A stretch of 64,000 bases of DNA from positions 209,478 to 273,477 of the forward strand of contig NZ_FOKE01000001.1 in the NCBI RefSeq assembly GCF_900112065.1, written 5' to 3'. Source of the stretch: Cohnella sp. OV330. Lineage in GTDB: Bacteria; Bacillota; Bacilli; Paenibacillales; Paenibacillaceae. The stretch's first letter is position 1. Each line of letters starts with the position of its first letter. A program made the position numbers and the translations under genes. The notes under the pieces were generated by a model that did not search any database, was not told the DNA's origin, and was given only the letters and a program-made list of their open reading frames with translations. Below are positions 16,626-33,221 of this stretch, piece after piece.

Positions 16626-18191
16626 TTACTTCTTGCCGTTTGCGGCGAGCCACTCGTTCAGCTGCTTTTGCTTCTCGGCGCGGATCGTTTCGACGCCGGC
16701 CTTCTTCAGCTTTTCCTCGTAAATCGGCAGATACTTCGCCGGATCGAGCGTGCCGGTGCCGAGAGAAGCGCCGTATTCTTCCTTGACCGCGTTCACGTTG
16801 GCGATCTCCGTCTTGACCGGCTCGGTGTTGAAGACGAAGCCCGTGTACGGCGATACGTATGCTTCATCGTTGACTTTGATCGTTTGCGCGATCTTATCGG
16901 CCGGAGCGCCTTCGGGCAGATACTCGTTGGTGATATTACCGAAGATCCAGTCCGTGTTCGTGAAGTAGCCAGCGTCCTGGTTGATCTTGATATAGTCGCC
17001 CGTCGTCTTCTCGTAATGCTTGCCTTCGATGCCGTACACGAGCGTGTTGTACAGCTCCTTGTCGGTGTTGACGAGCTCGAGGAACATCATCGCGCGCTCC
17101 GGATTTTTGGACGTGCGGCTGATGGCGTTCATCGTGCTGGCTGCGCCAGTGAACGTGGACTGCGCCAGCGGCGCGAGCACGACGTCGTAGCCGCCGTCGG
17201 AGACCTTGAACTCGACCTCGGAGCCCGGCTTGCCCGTCACGTCGAACCAGACGGCCGTCGTTCCTTTGTTGTAGGCGTCGGCTGCCGACTTCAGCGTCGC
17301 GGCATCCTCCATGATGTACCCCTTCGTGTACCAGGAGTGCGCGAGCTCGTAGCTATGCTTCAGTTCGTCCGTCACGTCCGGCAGTACGGTGTGCGTCGTA
17401 TCGTCTCTGTAGACTTCGACTTTGTTGTCGATGTTGTACATCAGGCCCGAATAAAAGCCCTTGGTCGTGCCGAACGGCGTGATGCCGGGCTCGCCGTCCT
17501 TGATTTGCTTCAGGAACGGCTCGATATCGTCGATCTTCTTGATCGTGCTGAGGTCGAGTTTGTATTTGTCCACGAACCGCTTCTGAAGGACGAGCGACGG
17601 ACGGCTGGCCGACACTTGGAAGTTCGGCACGGCGTAGATCTTGCCGTCCCGCTTGGCGTCGTCCCAGAACTTCGCCTGCATCGAATCGAACAGCTTTTGT
17701 CCGTGCGTCTTTAGAAGATCGTCGAGCGGAAGGAATACGCCCTTCTGCTGGTTCGTATCGAACTTGAACAGCCAGTTGGAGGTCCAGATGATATCGATCT
17801 TTTCGCTGGCCGCCGTCGTCGTGTTCATCTTCTGCTCGTAGGTCCCGAAGTCGATCGGCATGAGCTTGACCGTCGCATTGATCTTTTCCTTGGTGATCTT
17901 GTTGACCGCGTCGTTCACGAGCTGAAGATCGGGATTCGCCGCGTTTTGCGGATAATACCAGGTCAGCTCGACGGGCGGCAGTTCGCTGCTGGCCGACGGA
18001 GACGCGCTGCTTGAAGCCGCGGCCGATGCCGTGGAGCTGGCGCTGCCGGACGGGGCTGCGCTTGGCGAAGCATTCGTATTATTGTTGTTGGAATTGCCGC
18101 AGCCCGCAGCCGTGAGCGCAGCCGCCAGCGAGATTGAAGTGAGAAGCGTAGTGCGGAATTTGAATTTGACGTTGTTTGTTTTTTTCAACAT
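16626..18191 (-). CDS. Sugar ABC transporter binding lipoprotein (paralogue 2)
   Basis: This 521-residue lipoprotein has the signal RTTLLTSISLAAALTAAGC, an Asn/Ser-rich linker and a mature domain starting LTWYYPQNAANPDLQ. It is an LplA/YtcQ-type sugar-binding protein for the cell surface. The ATG at 18191 is preceded by GGGAGGG. It is the closest relative of the gene immediately downstream, differing mainly in the linker and in scattered positions of the mature domain. The differences fall partly in the middle region (for example QVSASRPSLV against QFSAQRASVV), which may alter ligand preference. Confidence 0.93.
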   Translation of the reverse strand: MLKKTNNVKFKFRTTLLTSISLAAALTAAGCGNSNNNNTNASPSAAPSGSASSTASAAASSSASPSASSELPPVELTWYYPQNAANPDLQLVNDAVNKITKEKINATVKLMPIDFGTYEQKMNTTTAASEKIDIIWTSNWLFKFDTNQQKGVFLPLDDLLKTHGQKLFDSMQAKFWDDAKRDGKIYAVPNFQVSASRPSLVLQKRFVDKYKLDLSTIKKIDDIEPFLKQIKDGEPGITPFGTTKGFYSGLMYNIDNKVEVYRDDTTHTVLPDVTDELKHSYELAHSWYTKGYIMEDAATLKSAADAYNKGTTAVWFDVTGKPGSEVEFKVSDGGYDVVLAPLAQSTFTGAASTMNAISRTSKNPERAMMFLELVNTDKELYNTLVYGIEGKHYEKTTGDYIKINQDAGYFTNTDWIFGNITNEYLPEGAPADKIAQTIKVNDEAYVSPYTGFVFNTEPVKTEIANVNAVKEEYGASLGTGTLDPAKYLPIYEEKLKKAGVETIRAEKQKQLNEWLAANGKK

Positions 18192-18311
18192 GAACCCTCC
18201 CGAGAAAAGTTGGATGATGCCTATCGATAGATTAAAGGCCGCCGCGCAACCGTACCGCCTTCACCGCCTTTCCCAGCGCCTTCAATGGGATTTCCCGATA
18301 TTCGGTCGCGC

Positions 18312-19268
18312 TTAACCCTTGATCGCGCCTACGGTCAAGCCTTTGACGAAGAAGCGCTGGAAGAACGGGAAGACGAGCAGCATCGGACCCGCGGACATGA
18401 TGGCGATCGCGAACTTGGCCGCGGTCTTCGGGAAGTTCGCCAGATTGAAGTTGGACATGACGAGCGCGAATTCGGGCCGCGAGGTAATAAAGTCGAGCGA
18501 GTTCATCGTCCGCACCAGCAGCAGCTGCAGCGGCACCAGCCGCTCGTTGTCGATGAACAGCAGCGCGTTGAACCATTCGTTCCAATAGTTGAACATGATG
18601 AACAATCCGAGCGTCGCGAGCGACGGTTTGGACAGCGGCAGGATCAGCTGCACGAAAATTCGCCACTCCCTCGCGCCTTCCACCTTGGCGGATTCGATGA
18701 TCTCGAACGGAATTTTGGACATGAAGCCTTTCATGATCAGCACGTAGAATGGGCTCAGCATCCCCGGCACGATCAGCGCCCAGATCGTATCCTTCAAGTG
18801 CAGATATTGCGTGACCAGAATGTAGAACGGGACGAGCCCGCCGCCGAACAGCATCGTGAAGAAAACGTAGAAGGAGGTCGGCCGCACGAGGCCGTAATCT
18901 CTTCTCGACAGCGTATAGCCCATGCTTGACGTCAGGATCAGGCTAAGCACTGTGCCGACGACGGCGACGAAGATCGTCACGCCGTAAGCGCGCAGGATCG
19001 CATCCGGCGACTTGAAGAAGTATTCGTAAGCGGCAAAGGAGAATTTGTCCGGAATCATCCGGTACCCATGATGCAGGATCGAGTTTTCGTCCGTCAGCGA
19101 TACGATGATGACGAGCGCTAACGGCACGAGCATGCTAAGCGTGATCAGGATAAAGATGAGATGAATGATCAGCGTCGACCACTTGAAGGAAGATTTTTTG
19201 GCGGCGGTGGAATCGGCGATCGTTGTCTTCGCGGGCAAGGACTTGGTGGGCACAGAATTGGCAGGCAT
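18312..19268 (-). CDS. Sugar ABC transporter permease, LplC/MalG type
   Basis: This 318-residue protein has six predicted membrane segments. The permease EAA loop is at about 215-240 (IESAKVEGAREWRIFVQLIL), where the ATPase docks. The C-terminal sequence RFFVKGLTVGAIKG is typical of the LplC/YtcP group of CUT1 permeases. The start is ATG at 19268 with AAGGAGG 8 nt upstream; the longer ORF reading back to 19400 overlaps the partner gene and lacks such a site. It lies 13 bp after the partner permease. No ATPase gene is nearby, so a shared MsmX-like ATPase is likely. Confidence 0.93.
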   Translation of the reverse strand: MPANSVPTKSLPAKTTIADSTAAKKSSFKWSTLIIHLIFILITLSMLVPLALVIIVSLTDENSILHHGYRMIPDKFSFAAYEYFFKSPDAILRAYGVTIFVAVVGTVLSLILTSSMGYTLSRRDYGLVRPTSFYVFFTMLFGGGLVPFYILVTQYLHLKDTIWALIVPGMLSPFYVLIMKGFMSKIPFEIIESAKVEGAREWRIFVQLILPLSKPSLATLGLFIMFNYWNEWFNALLFIDNERLVPLQLLLVRTMNSLDFITSRPEFALVMSNFNLANFPKTAAKFAIAIMSAGPMLLVFPFFQRFFVKGLTVGAIKG

Positions 19269-19281
19269 AGTACTGTCCTCC

Positions 19282-20199
19282 TTAAAACAAGGAATTTTCT
19301 TCGTTGATTTTGCGAACCGTGTAGTTGGCGAGCACGACGAGGACGAGTCCGACGACGGACTGATAGAGGCCGACGGCGGAAGCCATGCTAACGTCCCCAA
19401 GCTCGCTGAGCGCCCGATAAATATAGGTGTCGATAATGTCCGTCGTCGCGTACGTCATGCCGTTATTGTTCGGGATGAAGTAGTGTAGGCCGAAGTCGCC
19501 GCGGAACATGTTACCGACGCTCATGATGAGCAGAATGATGATGAGCGGCGTCAATTGAGGGAGCGTGACGTTGGTAATCATCTGCCAGCGCTTGGCGCCG
19601 TCGATCTTGGCCGCTTCATACAGCTCCGCGTCGATGCCGAGGATGCCGGCGAAGTACACGAGCGCCGAGAAGCCGATCGCTTTCCACAGATGGACCGCAT
19701 TGAGAATGTAGGGCCAGACGCTGGCTTTGAAGTACCATTGGACCCGATCAAGCCCGAGCCCCTCCAGCCAGCCGTTCAGGAAGCCGTTCTGATGATCGAG
19801 AAACGCCATCGTGATATAGCTGACGACGACCCACGACAGGAAGAAAGGCAGAATCATCGCCGTCTGGTAAATCTTCAGCCACTTCTTGGCGACTTCGTGG
19901 AGCAATATGGCCACCGCGAGCGAGAATACGGTCGTCATGAACATGTAGCCCAAGTTGTACAGCACCGTGTTCCGCGTGATCCGATAGGCGTTTTCGCTCT
20001 CGAACAGAAACTTGAAGTTTTTGAAACCGACCCATTCGCTACCCAGAATGCCCTTGTCGTACACGTAATTTTTAAATGCGATAATTACGCCGAACATCGG
20101 GACATACGACATGATGAAAATGTAGATGATCGCGGGAAGCGAGAAAATAAACAATTCGCCGTTCCTGCTCACAAACTTTAAAAACTTGCCGCGTTTCAT
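19282..20199 (-). CDS. Sugar ABC transporter permease, LplB/YteP type
   Basis: This 305-residue protein has six predicted membrane segments and the typical LplB opening FIFSLPAIIYIFIMSYVPMF. The EAA loop is ELYEAAKIDGAKRWQMIT and the end is RKINEENSLF. The start is ATG at 20199, 10 nt after AAGGAGG; the longer reading frame to 20424 covers the upstream regulatory region and is unlikely. It forms the transmembrane heterodimer with the product of 18312-19268. It is separated from the upstream binding-protein gene by a terminator, a tandem repeat array and an operator-like palindrome, so the permeases probably have their own promoter. Confidence 0.93.
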   Translation of the reverse strand: MKRGKFLKFVSRNGELFIFSLPAIIYIFIMSYVPMFGVIIAFKNYVYDKGILGSEWVGFKNFKFLFESENAYRITRNTVLYNLGYMFMTTVFSLAVAILLHEVAKKWLKIYQTAMILPFFLSWVVVSYITMAFLDHQNGFLNGWLEGLGLDRVQWYFKASVWPYILNAVHLWKAIGFSALVYFAGILGIDAELYEAAKIDGAKRWQMITNVTLPQLTPLIIILLIMSVGNMFRGDFGLHYFIPNNNGMTYATTDIIDTYIYRALSELGDVSMASAVGLYQSVVGLVLVVLANYTVRKINEENSLF

Positions 20200-20279
20200 C
20201 GGCCGGCGTCCTCCTTGCTGCTTGGATTTGCGTCTTGCGACGAGCTCTGACCTGACGATATCGCTGTTTTGGGGCGTAG

Positions 20280-20301
20280 AAAAGTGAAGAAATCGTACTT
20301 T
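20280..20301. promoter_or_regulatory. AAAAGTG...ACTTT palindrome upstream of permease genes
   Basis: The 22-bp element starting AAAAGTGAAG and ending CGTACTTT matches the 10447-10475 palindrome at about 17 of 22 positions. It lies about 80 bp upstream of the permease start at 20199. It is a candidate binding site for one of the two AraC regulators. Confidence 0.4.
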
Positions 20302-20365
20302 CCTCTCCGGTCGAGTGCGCGATTTGTTTTTTACTGCCCGATTGCGCGCGCGGCCCTGAAAAACG

Positions 20366-20410
20366 AAAAAAGCCGCGAATCGGACGGGAGAAATCCCATC
20401 GTTCGCGGCT
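20366..20410 (-). terminator. Rho-independent terminator after binding protein 3
   Basis: The stem AGCCGCGAA (20371-20379) pairs with TTCGCGGCT (20402-20410), with an inner GGGA/TCCC pairing. Six T residues follow on the minus strand. It would end transcripts of the binding-protein gene at 20621-22114, after they pass through the repeat array. Confidence 0.8.
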
Positions 20411-20486
20411 GCGGCGTCGTGCATGCGGGGCTATAGTAACGATGTGGTACATTGATATTCGGCCGGAAACTGAGGCTTGGGCGGGC

Positions 20487-20611
20487 ATAGCGGAAGTTTG
20501 TTCCGCTATCGCGCCAAAGCGCCGCGGTTTGGCAGTATTAGCAGAAGTTTGTTCCGCTATCGCACCACAAATGCGCGGGTTGGGAAGGGTTAGCGGAAGT
20601 TTATTCCGCTA
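20487..20611. repeat. Three tandem palindromic units, 51-52 bp period
   Basis: Three units carry the hairpin TAGCGGAA-N5-TTCCGCTA, beginning near 20488, 20539 and 20591. Stems are perfect in the first and third and have one mismatch in the second. Each of the first two hairpins is followed by TCGCRCCA. The array lies in the 422-bp gap between a binding-protein gene and the permease genes, which holds no recognisable coding sequence. Confidence 0.85.
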
Positions 20612-20620
20612 TTGGCCCAG

Positions 20621-22114
20621 CTACTCCTTGCCCCGCGCCTTCAGCCATGCGTCCAGCTGCTTCTGCTTCTCCTGAACGATCACGCCGGCTCCCGCCTTCG
20701 CAAGCTTGTCTTCATACTCCGCCAGGAAGCGGGCCGGGTCGATCGTGCCCGTGGCGAGGGCGGCATAATACTCGTCGTTGACGGCACGGACGTTCGCGAT
20801 CTCCGTCTTGACCGGATCCGCATTGAACTCGAATCCTTCGAAGGCGGAGACGGCTGCCTCCTCGTTCGCCTTGACCGTCTGCTCGATCTTGTCCGGCGGG
20901 GAGCCCTCCGGCAAATATTCGCCGCGGATGTCGCCGAACACCCAATCCGTATTCGTAAAATAGCCGCCGTCCGGATTCACTTTAATGAAGTTGCCGGTCG
21001 TTTTCGTATAATGCTTGCCTTCGATGCCGTACACGAGCAGGTTGTACAGCGCCTTGTCCGCGTTCACGAGATTCAGCAGCATGACCGCCCGATCCGGATG
21101 CGAAGACGTCCGGCCGATCGCGTTCATCGAGCTGCCAGCGCCGACGAAGGCCGACCCGACCAGCGGCACCAGCTGCACGTCGTAGCCCCCGTCCGCCGCT
21201 TTGTACTCGACCTCGGAGCCCGGCTTGCCCGTGATATCGAACCATACCGCCGTGTTTCCTTTATTGTAGGCTTCCGCAGCATCCTTGAGCGTAGCGGCGT
21301 CTTCATTAATGTAGCCCTTCATATACCAGTCATGCATCATCGCAAAATTGGTCCGCATCTCCGGCGTCACGTCCGGGAGCACGGTCGGCGTCGGATCGTT
21401 CCGGTAGACGGGCACGATCCAATCGATGCCGTAAAGCAGGTTCGTATAAAAGCCTTTGGTCGTGCCGAAGGGGACGATATCCGGCTCTCCTTCCTTGATC
21501 TGCTCCAGGAAGGGCTCGATATCTTCGATCCGTTTGATCTTGAAGACGTCCAGCCTGTATTTATCGATGAATCGCTTCTGAATGACGAGGCTCGGACGCA
21601 TGGCGGAGATCTGATAGTTCGGGATCGCGTATTGCTTTCCGCCCAGCTTGCCGCCGTTCCAGTATTTCTCGTCCATGGACGCGAGCAATTGCCCACCATA
21701 TTGGCCAAGCAGCTCGTCGATCGGCTGGAATACGCCCTTTTTCGCATTGGTCGTCCATTGAAACAGCCAATTCGAGGTCCAAATGATGTCCATCTGCTCG
21801 CCGGAAGCGACGATCGTATTCAGCTTTTGCTCATAATTGGCGAAGTCGATCGGGCGCAGGTCGACGGTAGCGTTCAGCTTCGTCCGCGTAATTTCATTTA
21901 CCGCATCGTTCACGAGCCGTTGGTCGAGATTGGACTGGTACTGCGGATAATACCAGATGAGGTTGACGGGATCGAGCCCGGTCGCCGAAGCGCCCGCCGC
22001 CTCTCCCCTTCCGCCGCCTCCGGCGCATCCGCCAAGGCATGCAGCGCACATCGCGCAAACGGCCAACACCCACGCCAGCCGGCGCCAAATATCCCGTTCA
22101 ATCGCATTGTCCAC
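20621..22114 (-). CDS. Sugar ABC transporter binding lipoprotein (paralogue 3)
   Basis: This 497-residue lipoprotein has a signal with a cysteine-rich hydrophobic stretch ending in LGGC, a Gly-rich linker and a mature domain starting LIWYYPQYQSNLDQ. It is an LplA/YtcQ-type binding protein homologous to paralogues 1 and 2, with the same conserved EGKHYTKTTGNFIKV segment. The start is taken as GTG at 22114, 9 nt after AAGGGG; a TTG two codons upstream is too close to that site. It diverges from the alpha-galactosidase gene and precedes the permease pair, so it is the expected cognate binding protein, with the other two as additions. Confidence 0.93.
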   Translation of the reverse strand: MDNAIERDIWRRLAWVLAVCAMCAACLGGCAGGGGRGEAAGASATGLDPVNLIWYYPQYQSNLDQRLVNDAVNEITRTKLNATVDLRPIDFANYEQKLNTIVASGEQMDIIWTSNWLFQWTTNAKKGVFQPIDELLGQYGGQLLASMDEKYWNGGKLGGKQYAIPNYQISAMRPSLVIQKRFIDKYRLDVFKIKRIEDIEPFLEQIKEGEPDIVPFGTTKGFYTNLLYGIDWIVPVYRNDPTPTVLPDVTPEMRTNFAMMHDWYMKGYINEDAATLKDAAEAYNKGNTAVWFDITGKPGSEVEYKAADGGYDVQLVPLVGSAFVGAGSSMNAIGRTSSHPDRAVMLLNLVNADKALYNLLVYGIEGKHYTKTTGNFIKVNPDGGYFTNTDWVFGDIRGEYLPEGSPPDKIEQTVKANEEAAVSAFEGFEFNADPVKTEIANVRAVNDEYYAALATGTIDPARFLAEYEDKLAKAGAGVIVQEKQKQLDAWLKARGKE

Positions 22115-22318
22115 GTTCAACCGCCCCTTCGCCGCCGATCTTCGGATTCTGTATGTCGCGATCGTTCACTTATGTATCAATATAGCAATTCGATCGTCCC
22201 CTTGAACATACAAAAGTGCAATATCGCGTGCTTCAAAGATTCGAGTCCTCTGCTAAGCTAGCTTCATACGACCCGGTCTCGTTTGCGGGATCAACGCGTC
22301 TTGACGAGGAGGATTCAC
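22115..22318. promoter_or_regulatory. Divergent control region with AAAAGTGC half-site
   Basis: This 204-bp region separates the divergently transcribed binding protein and alpha-galactosidase. An element at 22212-22233 (AAAAGTGCAATATC...) matches the left half of the AraC-associated palindromes at 13 of 14 positions, but its right half is poor. Plausible plus-strand promoter elements follow (TTCAAA near 22232 and TAAGCT near 22254). Joint activation of both genes by an AraC regulator is possible. Confidence 0.4.
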
Positions 22319-24217
22319 ATGATATTCGAATGGCCTTCCCTGCGTAAGGCAACCGTCACCGCCGTATGCGCCGATCGCAGCCTGCAAGGCGATTTCCAGT
22401 TATCGGAAGCGGACGACAATCCGACGTTCCGAATGGATCGGCTCGTCGTATCGCTGTCGCCCGGCGACGGCACCGACGCGCAGACGGTATCGGTTCGCAA
22501 CGAAGGCTCGGAACCGGTATCGCTCCGTGAGATCCGGCTGGAGTGGTCCGCCTCCCGGCTCGGCAACCGGCTGGACGCGCGGGATTATGTACAACTCCAT
22601 CATACCCGCGATTTCTCCGGCACATCCGGCGTCCGTCCGGTCCATCGGCCCGTGGCTTGGTCGCCCGCTGACGAGCCCTCTAGCATGGTGAGCGTATTCA
22701 GCCACCGCCGCACGGGCGCTTGCATCTTGCTAGGCGCGCTGCCGCCCTACGGCGATTGCTATGTCGATATCGCCATCCTGCATGCGCAGCCCCATCGCGA
22801 CGGCGCATTCGGGCTTGGCTTTCACCTCCGCTCGCCGCGAACGATCGGCCCGGGGGAGCGCGTCGAGCTTGCGCATCTGCTCGTGCTGCAGGGAGACGAC
22901 GGCAACGCGCTGCTGTCCGAATATGCGGATCTGATCCGGCAGCGCCTCGCCGCGATACAGTTCGTGCCGCCCGCCGCGCGGATCAACGGCTGGAACAGCT
23001 GGGACTACTATTCCGGCGCCGTACGGTCCGAGGACGTGCTGGCCAACGCGGCTGCGGCGAACGCGCTCTTCGGCGATACCTTGCGGTACGTCGTCATCGA
23101 CGAAGGGTACGAGTGCCAGTGGGGCATCTGGGACGCCGGCTGGAAGTTTCCGCAGGGGCTCGAGACCCTCTGCGCGCAGATCCGCGCCGAAGGCTGCGAG
23201 CCCGGCATCTGGACGGCGCCGCTCATGGTCAGTGTCTACACGCCGCTGTACCGCGATCATCCCGACTGGTTCGTCGGCGACGAGAAAGGCAATCCCTTCG
23301 TAGAAAATGCGGGCTACGGAAGCATGGTCCAGCTGGATATCACGCACCCCGACGTCGAGGCGCACATCCGCGATACGTTCATTCGGCTTCGAGCCGCCGG
23401 GTTCTCGTATTTCAAATGCGACTTCGCGCAGCTGCTGCTCGGCGCCTCGACCTTCCATGACCCGCGGATGTCGCATGCCGGCATGATCCGCCGGTTATTC
23501 GAGGTCATCCGGGAGGCCATCGGGGCCGACGCTTATCTGCTCGCCTGCGGCGCGCCCTACGAATCGGTCATCGGCATCGCGGACGCGCACCGCACGACGG
23601 GCGACGTCCACAATTATTGGAGCCATATCCGCCACAACATCCGTTCGATGCTGGCTAGGTGGTGGATGCAGGGTGCGATCGGCAATACGGATCCGGACAC
23701 CGTCAACGTGCGCTGCCCCGAGACGACGGACGACCGCCAGCTCAACCGCCGACTGGCGCTCAATCCTTGGGGGCTGAACGGCGGTTGGGCGGCGGGCAGA
23801 GAGATGAACCTGGAGGAAGCCAGGACGCTGCTCCTTTCCTGCTATGCGAGCGGGGGCGACCTGCTCGTCGGGGATTCGATCGTCAAGCTGAAAAGCGCCG
23901 GCACCGATATGCTCGCCCACTTGCTGCGGCAGCCTCCCGTTCGGCGCGGCGTTCCGCTCAACCTATTCGAGCCGGACGGCGACGAGCTGCCGATCGTCGC
24001 GGCCGAGACGGGCGATCCGGATATCCGGCTGCTCGTGCTGTTCAACCTCGGCGACGATTACCGGACGCAGCGGATCCCCGGGGACTTTCTGGCGTCTAAC
24101 CTCTCGTGGGCCTCTTTCTGGAGCGGCGAAGCCGAGCCGGCTCCGCGCGACGGAGAGGTATCGCTCATGCCGAGAAGCGCGGTCGCCTGGTGGGTCGCCC
24201 GAAGCCGCACAACGTGA
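22319..24217 (+). CDS. Alpha-galactosidase, GH36 type
   Basis: This 632-residue protein has an N-terminal beta-sandwich (about 1-210) and a TIM barrel containing the GH36 nucleophile motif YFKCDF (Asp368). The probable acid/base is in GDVHNYW (Asp429). A short C-terminal beta domain ends it. No signal peptide is seen, so it should act in the cytoplasm on imported alpha-galactosides. The ATG at 22319 is 6 nt after AGGAGG; an upstream in-frame ATG at 22283 has no such site. It is the only plus-strand gene in the first 38 kb. It diverges from the binding protein gene, which suggests that alpha-galactosyl groups occur in the substrate. GH27-like or other melibiase-clan activities are alternatives. 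Confidence 0.9.
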   Translation: MIFEWPSLRKATVTAVCADRSLQGDFQLSEADDNPTFRMDRLVVSLSPGDGTDAQTVSVRNEGSEPVSLREIRLEWSASRLGNRLDARDYVQLHHTRDFSGTSGVRPVHRPVAWSPADEPSSMVSVFSHRRTGACILLGALPPYGDCYVDIAILHAQPHRDGAFGLGFHLRSPRTIGPGERVELAHLLVLQGDDGNALLSEYADLIRQRLAAIQFVPPAARINGWNSWDYYSGAVRSEDVLANAAAANALFGDTLRYVVIDEGYECQWGIWDAGWKFPQGLETLCAQIRAEGCEPGIWTAPLMVSVYTPLYRDHPDWFVGDEKGNPFVENAGYGSMVQLDITHPDVEAHIRDTFIRLRAAGFSYFKCDFAQLLLGASTFHDPRMSHAGMIRRLFEVIREAIGADAYLLACGAPYESVIGIADAHRTTGDVHNYWSHIRHNIRSMLARWWMQGAIGNTDPDTVNVRCPETTDDRQLNRRLALNPWGLNGGWAAGREMNLEEARTLLLSCYASGGDLLVGDSIVKLKSAGTDMLAHLLRQPPVRRGVPLNLFEPDGDELPIVAAETGDPDIRLLVLFNLGDDYRTQRIPGDFLASNLSWASFWSGEAEPAPRDGEVSLMPRSAVAWWVARSRTT

Positions 24218-24248
24218 ATGTCCCCCCCTGCTCGAAAATGCGCGAAGG

Positions 24249-24286
24249 CGCATACGCCGTCCGCTAAATCGCGGACAGCGTATGCG
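24249..24286. terminator. Bidirectional terminator
   Basis: A 15-bp stem with one mismatch (CGCATACGC and GTCCGC with their complements) lies between the convergent ends of the alpha-galactosidase and the lyase. T tracts are short on both sides, so strength is uncertain. The position fits a shared terminator. Confidence 0.7.
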
Positions 24287-24306
24287 TCATCTTCGTCATT
24301 GCCGTT

Positions 24307-30939
<6,633 letters not shown>

Positions 30940-30989
30940 TCATCCCTTTCGATCTCGATTTTTTCGATCCCGCTTTCGATTCCAATTCC

Positions 30990-31003
30990 TGTAAGCGTTT
31001 ACG
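30990..31003. promoter_or_regulatory. Catabolite-responsive (cre)-like operator
   Basis: The sequence TGTAAGCGTTTACG is an almost perfect palindrome and fits the CcpA/LacI-type consensus TGNAANCGNWNNCW well. It lies 57 bp upstream of the lyase start. Repression by CcpA when preferred sugars are present, or by a local LacI regulator, is likely. Confidence 0.65.
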
Positions 31004-31023
31004 TTATTGCACTGCCGAAAGGA

Positions 31024-31043
31024 CGGCTCTTCGCAAAGAGCCG
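31024..31043 (-). other. Intercistronic hairpin before lyase gene
   Basis: The stem CGGCTCTT/AAGAGCCG with a 4-nt loop starts just past the oxidoreductase stop. Only TCCTTTC follows on the minus strand, so it is a weak terminator or attenuator. It partly separates the importer operon from the lyase gene. Confidence 0.55.
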
Positions 31044-31049
31044 CCGCCG

Positions 31050-32321
<1,272 letters not shown>

Positions 32322-32348
32322 GATGTCGGGCTCCTTTAGACGCCAGGA

Positions 32349-33221
32349 TCAGCCTTTGACGGAGCCGATGAGGGCGCCTTGCTCAAAGTGCTTCTGAATG
32401 AACGGATAAATGATCAGGACAGGCAAACAGCCGAGCAGGATAATGGCGTACTTCAGCGATTCGAGGATGACCTTGTGCCCGGACGCCGTCGTTGCCTCAA
32501 GCACGTCGCCCGCCTGGCCGACGACGACCAGATTGCGGATGACGAGCTGCAGCGGATACAGATTCGGATCGCGAATCAGCAGCAGCGCTCCCTGGAAGTT
32601 GTTCCAGATCTCGACGGTGTAGAACATGCCGATCGTCAGCAGCACCGGCTTGGACAGCGGCATCACGATGCGCGTGAGCACCGTGAAGTCCGACAAGCCG
32701 TCGATGCGTCCCGACTCCTCGACCTCGACGGGCATCCCTGAGAAAAACGTGCGCATGACGATGAGGTTGTACGTATTGATCGCATTGGGCAGCACGACCG
32801 CCCAGATCGTATCCATGAGTCCGTAGGCTCGCATCACAAGATAGAACGGGATCATGCCCCCGAAAAACATGATCGTGAATACGATGTACAGCATGATCGG
32901 CTTGTAGAAGACGAGGCCCCGGCGGGAAAGCGCATAGGCGGCCATGATCGTCAAGGCCATCGAAATGAAGACGCCCAGGATGACATAGCCGATCGAATTG
33001 CGGTAGCCGATCCACAGCCGATTGTCTTCGAATACGGCTCTTAGGGCGTCGAACTGTAGGCCCTTGGGGTAAAAGCTGATCTCGTTGCGTACGACATATT
33101 CCGGCGAGCTGATCGCGACGGAAGCCATGTGCAAGAACGGGAACAGCATGGCGATCGCGACGAACAGCAGCAACAAAAAGTTGACGACGTCGAATGCGCC
33201 GACTCTTCCTTTTCTCACCAT
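32349..33221 (-). CDS. Sugar ABC transporter permease, LplC/MalG type
   Basis: This 290-residue protein has six predicted membrane segments. The ATPase-docking loop is EVEESGRIDGLSDFTVLTRIVMPLSKP and the end is HFEQGALIGSVKG, typical of LplC permeases. Its start overlaps the preceding permease stop by 7 bp, with GGGGGAG upstream inside that gene. It pairs with the 33215-34123 permease and the 34201-35760 binding protein. No ATPase gene is in the operon. Confidence 0.93.
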   Translation of the reverse strand: MVRKGRVGAFDVVNFLLLLFVAIAMLFPFLHMASVAISSPEYVVRNEISFYPKGLQFDALRAVFEDNRLWIGYRNSIGYVILGVFISMALTIMAAYALSRRGLVFYKPIMLYIVFTIMFFGGMIPFYLVMRAYGLMDTIWAVVLPNAINTYNLIVMRTFFSGMPVEVEESGRIDGLSDFTVLTRIVMPLSKPVLLTIGMFYTVEIWNNFQGALLLIRDPNLYPLQLVIRNLVVVGQAGDVLEATTASGHKVILESLKYAIILLGCLPVLIIYPFIQKHFEQGALIGSVKG

